Below are positions 1-8,178 of a stretch of 16,812 nt of DNA, piece by piece. Numbering within the stretch: position 1 is the first letter of the stretch; each line of letters begins with the position of its first letter. A program made the position numbers and the translations under genes. The notes under the pieces are model-generated. The model worked only from the letters and a program-made list of their open reading frames with translations. It was not told where the DNA came from and did not search any database. The stretch is from Candidatus Cloacimonas sp. SDB (GTDB taxonomy: Bacteria > Cloacimonadota > Cloacimonadia > Cloacimonadales > TCS61), in the NCBI GenBank assembly GCA_001412425.1, contig LKUH01000180.1:1-16812 (forward strand), in the 5' to 3' direction.

Positions 1-108
1 TTTCCGTGCTTGGCGGTTAGTTCTTTTACCGCTAAGTTCGCTAAGGCGCTAAGTTCTTAACCTTTTTTTAAAACATATACCTTTGCGTCTTTCCGTGCTT
101 GGCGGTTA
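1..108. repeat. Alternating inverted repeat array at purQ 3' end
   Basis: The 19-base string TTTCCGTGCTTGGCGGTTA occurs at 1-19 and again, identically, at 90-108. Between them, 28-53 holds an inverted, diverged copy: its reverse complement matches 82-107 at about 19 of 26 positions by hand alignment. Arms 9-17 and 28-36 can form a compact hairpin (8 of 9 paired, 10-base loop). The order is arm, inverted arm, arm, and the first arm is cut by the window edge, so the array continues to the left. The second full arm (82-108) lies inside the purQ reading frame. I recall similar GCG/CTTGGCGG-type repeats at gene ends in many environmental bacterial genomes, but could not check this. There is no T-run after the hairpins on the minus strand, so this is not a classic terminator. 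Confidence 0.75.
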
Positions 109-941
109 AGAATATATTTCACAATATTTTTAAAAATCTTCAAGCCATCTCCTTCTGCGCTGATGCCGGAATTACTTCTTTTCATTTGTCCCCAATTGGG
201 ATGATTATACAAACTGAGGAAAGCTTCCGGATGGGGCATTAGTCCAAAAACCTGCCCGGTGGCATTTGTCAATCCGGCACAATTAAGCTCAGCCCCATTG
301 GGATTGAGGGGATATTTGCTGGTAACATTTCCTTCTTCATCGCAGTAACTGAGGCAGTTGAGGTTTTGTTCCACAATCTCTGTTTCAATCTGCTGATTCT
401 TGATGATCAATTTGCCTTCACCATGCCTGACAGGAAGCTGCAGAAGTTCGATATTTTCTAAAAAGGGAGTGAGACTTGGCTGGTTAACTTTAAGGTAGCA
501 CCAGCGATCTTCGAATTGAGCCGAATTATTTCTGGTAAGTGTGACCTGTTGCTGCATATCACCTTCTGTATTAGGAAGCAAACCCATTTTAACCAGGAAC
601 TGGAATCCGTTGCAAACTCCCATGATATATTTGCCGTCGCTGAGAAAATCCTGCAGATCCAGAAAGAACAGCTTATCATTTTTCATTTTTTTATACTTCA
701 TCTTATTGGCGAGAACTTTTCCGGAACCCAGATCATCTCCGAAAGAAAATCCGCCCGGAAAATTCAGAATATCATAATCATGAATGGATATGCGGTTTAA
801 AAATAGATCGTTAAGGTGCACAATATCTGTTTCTGCACCCGCCAGATCATAAGCTGCTGCCATTTCCTCTTCACAATTTATACCAAATCCAGTAATGATA
901 AGTGACTTTACTTTTTTCATATTTTTTACCCAATATTCCAT
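57..941 (-). CDS. purQ: Phosphoribosylformylglycinamidine synthase, glutaminase subunit PurQ
   Basis: This class I glutamine amidotransferase releases ammonia from glutamine for PurL, which uses it to make FGAM in step 4 of purine synthesis. The nucleophile Cys110 sits in GVCNGFQFL and the catalytic His237/Glu239 pair in MPHPEAF; an oxyanion-type glycine motif FPGGFSFGDD is at 61-70. At 294 residues it is longer than the roughly 225-residue PurQ of Bacillus, and it keeps the PHPE...HPNW...GDGLKIF C-terminal style of the longer PurQ forms. The start used here overlaps the purL stop by one base (TGATG). Met8, at 920, is an equally possible start and gives a more family-like N-terminus (MKKVKSLIITGFG); neither has a strong ribosome site. 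The last 15 or so residues, from NRQARKDAK onward, are encoded by the repeat array, so the native stop has probably been replaced. Confidence 0.95.
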   Translation of the reverse strand: MEYWVKNMKKVKSLIITGFGINCEEEMAAAYDLAGAETDIVHLNDLFLNRISIHDYDILNFPGGFSFGDDLGSGKVLANKMKYKKMKNDKLFFLDLQDFLSDGKYIMGVCNGFQFLVKMGLLPNTEGDMQQQVTLTRNNSAQFEDRWCYLKVNQPSLTPFLENIELLQLPVRHGEGKLIIKNQQIETEIVEQNLNCLSYCDEEGNVTSKYPLNPNGAELNCAGLTNATGQVFGLMPHPEAFLSLYNHPNWGQMKRSNSGISAEGDGLKIFKNIVKYILNRQARKDAKVYVLKKG

Positions 942-3900
942 CAGCTCAGATTATTTTCCAATCGAGATTTATTCTCATATTCAGACTCCCAGGCTTGCTG
1001 CAATTCATCTACAGTTAATGAAACCACTATTTCTTTCAGATTTTTAACGGACAACCTGCCATTGGGAACCACCCTGCCTAAATAAATTGCATCTTCACCC
1101 ATTAAAGCAGTAAATTTCTTCCTGTTTTCAGGCTTGATTGAAACGACAAATCTGGATTGTGTTTCCGAAAATAGAATAGCCATCAGGCTGAGTTCCTTGA
1201 ATTCACTCAGATCGATATCTGCCCCTAATTCCGTACCTATAAGGCATTCGGCCAGCGTTACCAGCATACCTCCGTCGGATATATCGTGGGAAGATTCTAT
1301 CAGCTTCAAATCATTTGCTGCCATCACTTTAAGGTAAAGTGCTTTTGCCTGTTCCTTCCTGACCAACGGTACATTTGCACCTGTCTCGTTCTTTATCCTG
1401 TAAAACTCAGAGGCGCCCAGCTCATTGTAGGTTTTTCCCAGCTGATAAATTAGGTCACCCTGCTGTTTGAAATCCGAGGTCACTGTGTTTCTTACATCAG
1501 CAATTTTAGCTACAGCCGAATAGAGAATTGTAGGTGGAACCGAAATCTTGATATTATCAGCTTTGAAATCATTTTTCATACTGTCCTTACCGGAAGTCAT
1601 AGGAATATTGAAATACGTGGACATATCGAAAAGGGCCTGATTCATCTGCACCAGTTTGGCAAGTTTGATCTTTCCGTCCGGATTGGATACTTCATCATAA
1701 GCAGAATCGGGTACACAGAAATTATCGTTCAGAGTCCAGAATCTGTTTTCAGAATTTTCCAGTTCAGGAAGTTTTCCGCCGACCGAGATAATCTGTCTTA
1801 CGGCTTCATCAAAAGCTGAAGCACTCATCTGATAAGGATCAATGTCGCCATATTTGGGACAGATTCCGTTGGAGATTGCTATTCCCTCCCAGGAATTAAA
1901 ATTCAATCTCATTACCGCTGCATCCTGAGGTGTTTTCCCCGCTTTACCCATCAGCGGTTTAATTATTGTCCTGCCCTTAACTTCATGATCGTACTGCCGG
2001 ATAACGGATTCTCTGGAGCAGATATTGTAACTACCCAGCAATTTGAGCAGTTCAATATTATAATCTATCTTTTCTGGCAGAACTTGTTCTTTCAGATCCG
2101 GTTTTCGCCATTCCGCCTGCAGATATTTCCGGGGAATACCATTATGCAGAAAATGCATATCCAGAAAAGCAACTTGTTCTTTTCCATACCTTACATCCAG
2201 ATATCCGGAATCTGTAAAAATACCGATCTCACTCAATTCAACTTCCCTTTCTGCAGCGCTGGCAAACAGCTCTTTAAGCTGCTTTTTCTCAACAACAAAT
2301 GTCATACGTTCCTGAGATTCCGAGATAAAAATTTCCCAGGGTTTTAAATTGGAATATTTTAACGGTACTTTCTCCAGATCGATCCTGGCTCCACCGCAGA
2401 TCTCTGCTAATTCACCCACCGAAGAGGATAACCCCCCCGCTCCGTTATCGGTTGAACATTTTATTAATCCTTTTTCCACAGCTTCCTGCATAAAATCTGC
2501 TACCAGTTTCTGTGTGATAGGGCTGCCGATCTGTACTGCTGACTGGGGAGAATTTTCGTCAATTTCGGCAGAAGAAAAAGTAGCTCCGTGAATGCCATCT
2601 TTGCCAACCCTACCTCCTGCCATCACAATGATGTCGCCGGCAGAAATATTCTTTTCCCAGGAATTCACACCTTTTATATTGTAAGGCATTACACCACCGG
2701 TTCCGCAATAGACCAAAGGTTTACCGCTGTATCTTTCATCAAAGATTATAGCACCGTTAACCGTGGGAATTCCGGATTTATTGCCGCCATCTTCGATCCC
2801 GTGTCTTACACCTTCAAAAACCCTTTTAGGGTGCAGCTGCCCGGGAAGCAGCGGTTTTTTATAGTTCGGAGGTCCAAAACAGAGAACATTTGTATTGAAA
2901 AGCAGTTTTCCACCTCCGATCCCGGTTCCCAACGGGTCACGATTATTCCCTAAAATTCCTGTGATCGCTCCCCCATAAGGGTCTATTGCCGAAGGTGAAT
3001 TATGAGTTTCCACTTTCCAGACAAATACCGATCTATCATTGATCTTAACTACACCGGCATTATCAGTGAAGATTTTCAGAAGCCAGTTATTGCCCGCCTG
3101 TTCCAGCCGATCCCGAATTATTTCGGTCGATCTGCGAATGTAGGTTTTGAATAGCGAATCAATGATCTGAGTTTCTCCCGTTTCGTGATCGGTATATTCA
3201 ATTTCTGCGCTGAATTCTTTATGTTTGCAGTGCTCACTCCAGGTTTGAGCCAGAACTTCCAGTTCACAGTCAGTTGGATTTATACTAAGACCATTAGCCT
3301 GCCGGATTTTACGAATTTCAGCATTTTTAAAATAATTCTGGATCGCTTTCATCTCTTTCAGATTCAAAGAAAGCAGCATATCCTGAGATAATTTTTGTAA
3401 AGCAGCATCGGCAATATTCAGATTAATGGTCTGAATAAATTCATCAGATTTAATTTTAACTTCCGGAAGATATTCTATTTCACCGCTATAAGTACCATAT
3501 TCAAAATGGTGGATCAGTTTGTTACCCAGTAAATTTTCAGCCAGATCCCGCAGTTTTGAGTCAGATAATTTGTTAGTGAAAAGATAAAGGTCTTCCGAAT
3601 AAATATGCTGGGTAGTTGTATCTATATCAAGTTCAAGAACGTCAATCAGAGTTTTCTGGGCAGAAATTCCCTCATCGTCGGTTACTCCGGGCATTTTTGC
3701 TACTAGAATGAAGGTTTTGTAATCGTTATTCAGATAACTTTCGTTGATATAAACATCATGAATTATCTCATCCTGAAGACCTTTGACAGCGAATTGTTCG
3801 ATCTGCTCCGGATTAAGTTCATAGGTTATGTTAAAAACCTTCGCAGTTTTAACTTTACCCGTATTGATCCCCAGAAAACTCAGCGCAGCATTTCTGATCT

Positions 3901-3958
3901 TTTCTGCTTCTACATCTCTTATCTGCTTTTTAAGAAAAAGTTTGATCTGATTTCTCAA
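941..3958 (-). CDS. purL: Phosphoribosylformylglycinamidine synthase, PurL with fused PurS-like region
   Basis: This is the ATP-dependent synthetase subunit that converts FGAR to FGAM using ammonia from PurQ. At 1005 residues it is longer than small PurL (about 740) but lacks the glutaminase domain of large PurL (about 1300), which fits the separate purQ next door. Two PurS-like stretches lie at about 6-72 and 81-154. They are followed by the synthetase core: LAQTWSEHCKHKEF (236-249) with the signature His, VETHNSPSAIDPYGG (316-330), GKDGIHGATFSSAEI (452-466), STDNGAGGLSSSVGE (502-516), TSGKDSMKNDF (788-798) and SSHDISDGGM (889-898). The start codon is TTG at 3958. It is preferred because an AGGGAGA ribosome site lies about 6 bases upstream and the next in-frame Met is about residue 89, inside the second PurS-like repeat. 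The stop overlaps the purQ start, suggesting coupled translation of the two subunits. Confidence 0.96.
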   Translation of the reverse strand: MRNQIKLFLKKQIRDVEAEKIRNAALSFLGINTGKVKTAKVFNITYELNPEQIEQFAVKGLQDEIIHDVYINESYLNNDYKTFILVAKMPGVTDDEGISAQKTLIDVLELDIDTTTQHIYSEDLYLFTNKLSDSKLRDLAENLLGNKLIHHFEYGTYSGEIEYLPEVKIKSDEFIQTINLNIADAALQKLSQDMLLSLNLKEMKAIQNYFKNAEIRKIRQANGLSINPTDCELEVLAQTWSEHCKHKEFSAEIEYTDHETGETQIIDSLFKTYIRRSTEIIRDRLEQAGNNWLLKIFTDNAGVVKINDRSVFVWKVETHNSPSAIDPYGGAITGILGNNRDPLGTGIGGGKLLFNTNVLCFGPPNYKKPLLPGQLHPKRVFEGVRHGIEDGGNKSGIPTVNGAIIFDERYSGKPLVYCGTGGVMPYNIKGVNSWEKNISAGDIIVMAGGRVGKDGIHGATFSSAEIDENSPQSAVQIGSPITQKLVADFMQEAVEKGLIKCSTDNGAGGLSSSVGELAEICGGARIDLEKVPLKYSNLKPWEIFISESQERMTFVVEKKQLKELFASAAEREVELSEIGIFTDSGYLDVRYGKEQVAFLDMHFLHNGIPRKYLQAEWRKPDLKEQVLPEKIDYNIELLKLLGSYNICSRESVIRQYDHEVKGRTIIKPLMGKAGKTPQDAAVMRLNFNSWEGIAISNGICPKYGDIDPYQMSASAFDEAVRQIISVGGKLPELENSENRFWTLNDNFCVPDSAYDEVSNPDGKIKLAKLVQMNQALFDMSTYFNIPMTSGKDSMKNDFKADNIKISVPPTILYSAVAKIADVRNTVTSDFKQQGDLIYQLGKTYNELGASEFYRIKNETGANVPLVRKEQAKALYLKVMAANDLKLIESSHDISDGGMLVTLAECLIGTELGADIDLSEFKELSLMAILFSETQSRFVVSIKPENRKKFTALMGEDAIYLGRVVPNGRLSVKNLKEIVVSLTVDELQQAWESEYENKSRLENNLS

Positions 3959-3963
3959 TTAAT

Positions 3964-3970
3964 TCTCCCT
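3964..3970 (-). promoter_or_regulatory. Ribosome binding site for purL (TTG start)
   Basis: AGGGAGA on the minus strand lies 5 bases upstream of the TTG at 3958-3956. It supports the TTG as the true purL start, since there is no nearby in-frame ATG. Confidence 0.75.
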
Positions 3971-3989
3971 AAAATTTCGAATACATTTA

Positions 3990-6900
3990 TTACTTCAGCA
4001 ATAAAATTTTCCTGCTGGCAGAAAAGTTACCCGATTCCAATCTGATAAAATAAACACCACTTGATACATCGGCACCGGCATCATCCTTACCATTCCAGAC
4101 GACTGAATATTTATTATACCCTTCCATATCTAAAACAGAATTGCTTCTGCAATCAATCGTTTTAATCTTCTGGCCCTTTAAATTGTAAATTCCCAGATTG
4201 GCATTCCTAACTGCTTCAGCAGTTAAGGAGAAAATTATTGTTGTAGCAGGATTAAAAGGATTAGGATAATTTCTCCATAACTTAATGTCGGCGGAAATTA
4301 ATTCAGTTTCTTCACTTCCGGTGAAAGGATAACTGAAATCGAGAACTACCGTGCTGTCCGGAATTATAACAATCTCCGCAGTAACAGGGTCGTATTCTTC
4401 CAACTGACAGGAAACAATATATGTTGTAGCAGCCAGATCCAGGATATAATAACCGGAATCGTCTGTTGTGGTTTCGAATATACCTGCTTTTATCACAGCT
4501 CCCGGAACTGGTTCAGAACCTTCCAATGAAAACACATGTCCTTCCATAATGCCCCAGCAGGGAACTGTTTCCAGATATAAATACTGGATCTCAGCTGTGC
4601 CCACAGCTCTATCCCAGAGCATAACCTCATCAATAAGTCCATCTATCGTATTACTGTCATTACTGCCAATCCACAGACCATTCCAGGCAAGTGGAGCAGT
4701 CATGGCAGTTTTGGCAGCGATCTTTTCCCCATTAATATAAAAAGCACCGTAACCATTGTCATATTTAAAGCAGAATTGCTGCCATTCATTCAGAAAAATT
4801 GTCCTGTAATCAAGTTGATCGGGTGTAAATCTGGTTCCGGTGTTGATGCCGGTGTAAAAATAACCCTCGGCAGTAGTATGGAAATTGAAACTGTTCCAAC
4901 CTGCAGCGGAACGTATCTGCTGATTCCAGTTGGAACAGGATGCCGGATTCAGCCACCAGATCAGAGAAAAAGCTTCAGGTGCTTCTGTAAATATTGAAGA
5001 TACGGCAATATAGTCGTTCATCCCGGTGAATTCAGCTGCAGCTCCACTCAGATCACCAGCAGGATAATTTAGCTCGCCAAATACTGTCCCGTGATTATTA
5101 TTCCCGCTCTCATCATTTGCGTCACCATTGAAAGGATAATAGGCGATCAGGTTTGAATTCAGGGAAGAACCTGCTTCAAAGGCGATCTCTTTAAAAGCCG
5201 ATTCTCCGGTCGTGTAATCAGCGGTTACCGCTGCAATATGATATCCATTATCTACACCTTCAAATGTAAATTCTGCAGCTCCCGTTGTCGCGACAGGGTC
5301 AAGCATGTTATCCAGATATATGTTGTAATTAAGAAATTCTCGGCTGGCTGGAACAGGCTCCCAGCTCATAAGGAAGTCAATGACGCTAAGATCGAAAATC
5401 GCAGAAAGGCTTTCGATCAGTTCTACTACCAAAAAAGTATCTTCTTCAATATCTATTTCTGCATTATAAGAATCAAAATTTTCCAGCTGAACAGAAAGTA
5501 TATAACTACCGGTCATAACAGCGGAGAAGCTCACAGAACCGGTCACATCCAGGGTAGCAGTATAGGAAAAAATACTGTTGGTGGACTCCTGATTGCTGAG
5601 GTTCACACTGGCTCCCTCTACGGGGTCATTTGAATTAGAGGAAACTTCTATTTCAACATCGAATAACATCTGATTATAAATTACATTAGAGAATATGGCT
5701 GGTGAAAGATTCCCACCTGAATAAACTGCCTTCACCGCATAACGATATTCTCCCGCAGGCAGATAAGCCCAGCTGGCATCGGTAAACTCGTTTTCCGTAA
5801 TGCCTTCACCACAGAGAGTCCAATCATCCCAGGCCAGTTCTGTCCCATTTTCACCAACATATACATTATAACTTTCCAGTTCCCTCAGTTCAGCTGAATA
5901 GTTCATTATTTCGAGAAAAGCTCTTTCCTCCCAGCTTATGTGGGCAAATCCCTCCGCTGTTGTTTCAGCAGTTACATTCCCCGGAGTCTGAGGAAATTCT
6001 GTCAGCTCTATGTCAACCTGAGCTTCATCTTCAAAAGTGACTTCTATATCAGTTATCCTGCGGGGAAAATATTCTTCGGCAATACAGGTGATTTCATAAA
6101 ATGCGGGAAATACTTCCAGTAAATAGTAGCCTGAATCATCTGTGACAGTTGAATAAACTCCTGCAGTAACCTGAACATCTGATAATACTTCTCCGGTAAA
6201 TTCATCGCTGATTACTCCGGAAATAGTTCCTGTTCCACCGGCATTATCATAGGCATAAAGAGAGATGGAACCTTTTAAATGCTGAGGAATGCCGACTCTG
6301 TATTTATTATCAAAAAAAGCGTACCAGTAACCCATTGTGGGAACCGGCAGGGCAAATTCCGTTGTAACAGAGACAACATCATAAAAGGGATCAAATGCCT
6401 GGAAAGGCTGATCATCCGCATACATAAAAAATTCCATCAGATCGGCCATAAAGAAATTGATCGAACCCTGTTCACCGTAATCGTAAAAATATGTGTCATC
6501 TATATCATCGAATACTATTCTTCCGTGTGGAACCTGCTGTGAGATTGAACAATCCACAACCAGTTTATAATCGGGAAAATCATCTTCCGGAACAGGAATT
6601 TCCGAGATTGGAGTTTGAGGCATTGTGCCACCCGGATACAAAGCAAGATCATACTCCATTCCGTCTTCAGCCATATCTACCAGCAGCATATATCCCGGAA
6701 TATCTCCTATGTAACTGGTTACCTGAGCATAGTAGGTCACATCTTCACCGACAACGAAAGTATATTTTCCATCATTTCCTGTAAATCCCACCATATCAGC
6801 AACAATATTGCTGCCATTGTGCATGCCCAGAAGGATTCTGGCTCCATCCACCGGAGCATTATTCTGATCCAGAACGTAAACGTTCAAAGTGGCATGTCCG

Positions 6901-8162
6901 TCAGAATATTTATCGGAAACAGAAGTGATCACACCATTGCTCCTGATCTCAAAAACCGAGCCATGATGTTTTCCCCAGCCGTTCTCATACAACAGCGGAT
7001 TATTGATACTGCCATCCCAATGTATCCAGCCTTCATCCCAGAATTCGTTCCAGGTATGATCTGTAGAAATAGTTAGAATGCTAGTACAGGGAATAAGAGC
7101 AGCCCTTGCTGCTGCAGAACGCAGATCGGCATGTTCACCGCAGCGACCTATATGTTTTTTATAAATCCTTACCGGTTGGTGCGGTCTCTCGGCATCAGAA
7201 GTAAAAGTCATACTCTCATTTATCCAGGAATTCAAAGCTCCTAATACGGTACCAGCAGCCGATGATTGCCCATTCCAGACAATATTACATTCCTGCAGAT
7301 AATATTTCAATTTAGGATATCCGGGATCATTATAATCGTAAAGATATTCTCTCCAGAAAACACCCTGAGAGGCTGAAACAATATTATTTTGATGATTAGC
7401 ATTTGATTCTACTACCTCAGGATCTATATAGGCAGGAATTTCATCGGTGTTTTTGGGATGAACCAGATACATATAATAAATATCTCTGGGCACTTCAACC
7501 TGGTAAGTGTTTCCAGCGGAATCCATTTTCCAGTATCGAGTAGTGGAAAAATAATCAGCATCAGAAGCCGGATTACCGTAATCTACCACTTCCACATAAT
7601 CAAGGTCCGAATCATGATCGTAGATCAACCAGGCATTATGCAGAAATAATTCCGGCGAAGAAAATTCCGAAGCAAGATACTGCACAGAAGACTGGGCTAT
7701 TGAAAAGGCTACTTCGTCAATATAGGGATGGTGGGTTTCATTGATCAGGTTCGCCCAGATCAATTGATTGTTTTCTGACAGCTGGGAAAAAACATTTTCC
7801 AATTCAGCCTTCAACCAGCGTGGTGCTTTGAAAATTGCTGCTTCCGCTTCGGGAATAAGATTTCCCAGGCTGGAAACGATCTCCATTGTGTGATTTATCC
7901 CGTTAACTCCAACTCCAAAATAACCACCAGCGGGAATATATGAATCAACTTGCAGAGAATCAATTATCTGCCAGTTCCGGCTGTCTTTCGGGTTTCTGAT
8001 AACCTCTTTCTGCGATTCAGCAGCGGGAATAAATAAAGAAGCAGCACCCAAAACATCCTTGTTTTCAGGTTCGAGGCTGGCATTGGTTAAACCTGCCTCC
8101 ACAGCCCAGGTCAAATTGGACATCAACATTAAAATTGAAATTACGATTATTGATCTTTTCAT
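3990..8162 (-). CDS. Secreted multidomain protein with transglutaminase-like domain and C-terminal sorting module
   Basis: This 1390-residue protein has no specific name that I recognise. Residues 1-20 form a signal peptide (KR, then a hydrophobic run ending TWA). A long N-terminal region (about 21-330) leads into a transglutaminase-like core with Cys341 (GRCGEHADL), His369 (DHTWNEFW) and Asp383 (HWDGS), a complete-looking catalytic triad. Then come beta-rich modules: carboxypeptidase-regulatory-like domains at about 424-510, 644-720 and 1204-1277; fibronectin-III-like domains at about 727-830 and 925-995; and a LamG/concanavalin-like domain at about 1005-1200. The C-terminus (about 1295-1390) is a FlgD-like sorting module with NYPNPFNPATT and a final basic/hydrophobic SRKILLLK, typical of type IX-type secretion. 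The frame is open further upstream, but the ATG at 8162 follows GGGAG by 5 bases and gives the signal peptide. It sits 16 bases after purM and 31 before purL. It may bind or remodel extracellular protein or sugar polymers; substrate unknown. Confidence 0.88.
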   Translation of the reverse strand: MKRSIIVISILMLMSNLTWAVEAGLTNASLEPENKDVLGAASLFIPAAESQKEVIRNPKDSRNWQIIDSLQVDSYIPAGGYFGVGVNGINHTMEIVSSLGNLIPEAEAAIFKAPRWLKAELENVFSQLSENNQLIWANLINETHHPYIDEVAFSIAQSSVQYLASEFSSPELFLHNAWLIYDHDSDLDYVEVVDYGNPASDADYFSTTRYWKMDSAGNTYQVEVPRDIYYMYLVHPKNTDEIPAYIDPEVVESNANHQNNIVSASQGVFWREYLYDYNDPGYPKLKYYLQECNIVWNGQSSAAGTVLGALNSWINESMTFTSDAERPHQPVRIYKKHIGRCGEHADLRSAAARAALIPCTSILTISTDHTWNEFWDEGWIHWDGSINNPLLYENGWGKHHGSVFEIRSNGVITSVSDKYSDGHATLNVYVLDQNNAPVDGARILLGMHNGSNIVADMVGFTGNDGKYTFVVGEDVTYYAQVTSYIGDIPGYMLLVDMAEDGMEYDLALYPGGTMPQTPISEIPVPEDDFPDYKLVVDCSISQQVPHGRIVFDDIDDTYFYDYGEQGSINFFMADLMEFFMYADDQPFQAFDPFYDVVSVTTEFALPVPTMGYWYAFFDNKYRVGIPQHLKGSISLYAYDNAGGTGTISGVISDEFTGEVLSDVQVTAGVYSTVTDDSGYYLLEVFPAFYEITCIAEEYFPRRITDIEVTFEDEAQVDIELTEFPQTPGNVTAETTAEGFAHISWEERAFLEIMNYSAELRELESYNVYVGENGTELAWDDWTLCGEGITENEFTDASWAYLPAGEYRYAVKAVYSGGNLSPAIFSNVIYNQMLFDVEIEVSSNSNDPVEGASVNLSNQESTNSIFSYTATLDVTGSVSFSAVMTGSYILSVQLENFDSYNAEIDIEEDTFLVVELIESLSAIFDLSVIDFLMSWEPVPASREFLNYNIYLDNMLDPVATTGAAEFTFEGVDNGYHIAAVTADYTTGESAFKEIAFEAGSSLNSNLIAYYPFNGDANDESGNNNHGTVFGELNYPAGDLSGAAAEFTGMNDYIAVSSIFTEAPEAFSLIWWLNPASCSNWNQQIRSAAGWNSFNFHTTAEGYFYTGINTGTRFTPDQLDYRTIFLNEWQQFCFKYDNGYGAFYINGEKIAAKTAMTAPLAWNGLWIGSNDSNTIDGLIDEVMLWDRAVGTAEIQYLYLETVPCWGIMEGHVFSLEGSEPVPGAVIKAGIFETTTDDSGYYILDLAATTYIVSCQLEEYDPVTAEIVIIPDSTVVLDFSYPFTGSEETELISADIKLWRNYPNPFNPATTIIFSLTAEAVRNANLGIYNLKGQKIKTIDCRSNSVLDMEGYNKYSVVWNGKDDAGADVSSGVYFIRLESGNFSASRKILLLK

Positions 8163-8167
8163 CTTAA

Positions 8168-8172
8168 CTCCC
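8168..8172 (-). promoter_or_regulatory. Ribosome binding site that fixes the secreted protein start
   Basis: GGGAG on the minus strand lies 5 bases before the ATG at 8162, inside the 16-base purM-to-next-gene gap. It rejects the longer 33-residue N-terminal extension that would overlap purM. Confidence 0.75.
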
Positions 8173-8178
8173 GCTTGC

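Noticed and set aside
1..56. Hairpin after purQ as an intrinsic terminator
   Set aside because: The stem is followed by A-rich, not T-rich, sequence on the minus strand, and the same arms recur as a repeat array.
1..108. CRISPR array
   Set aside because: The arms alternate in orientation, spacing is irregular and there are no unique spacers of uniform length or cas genes.
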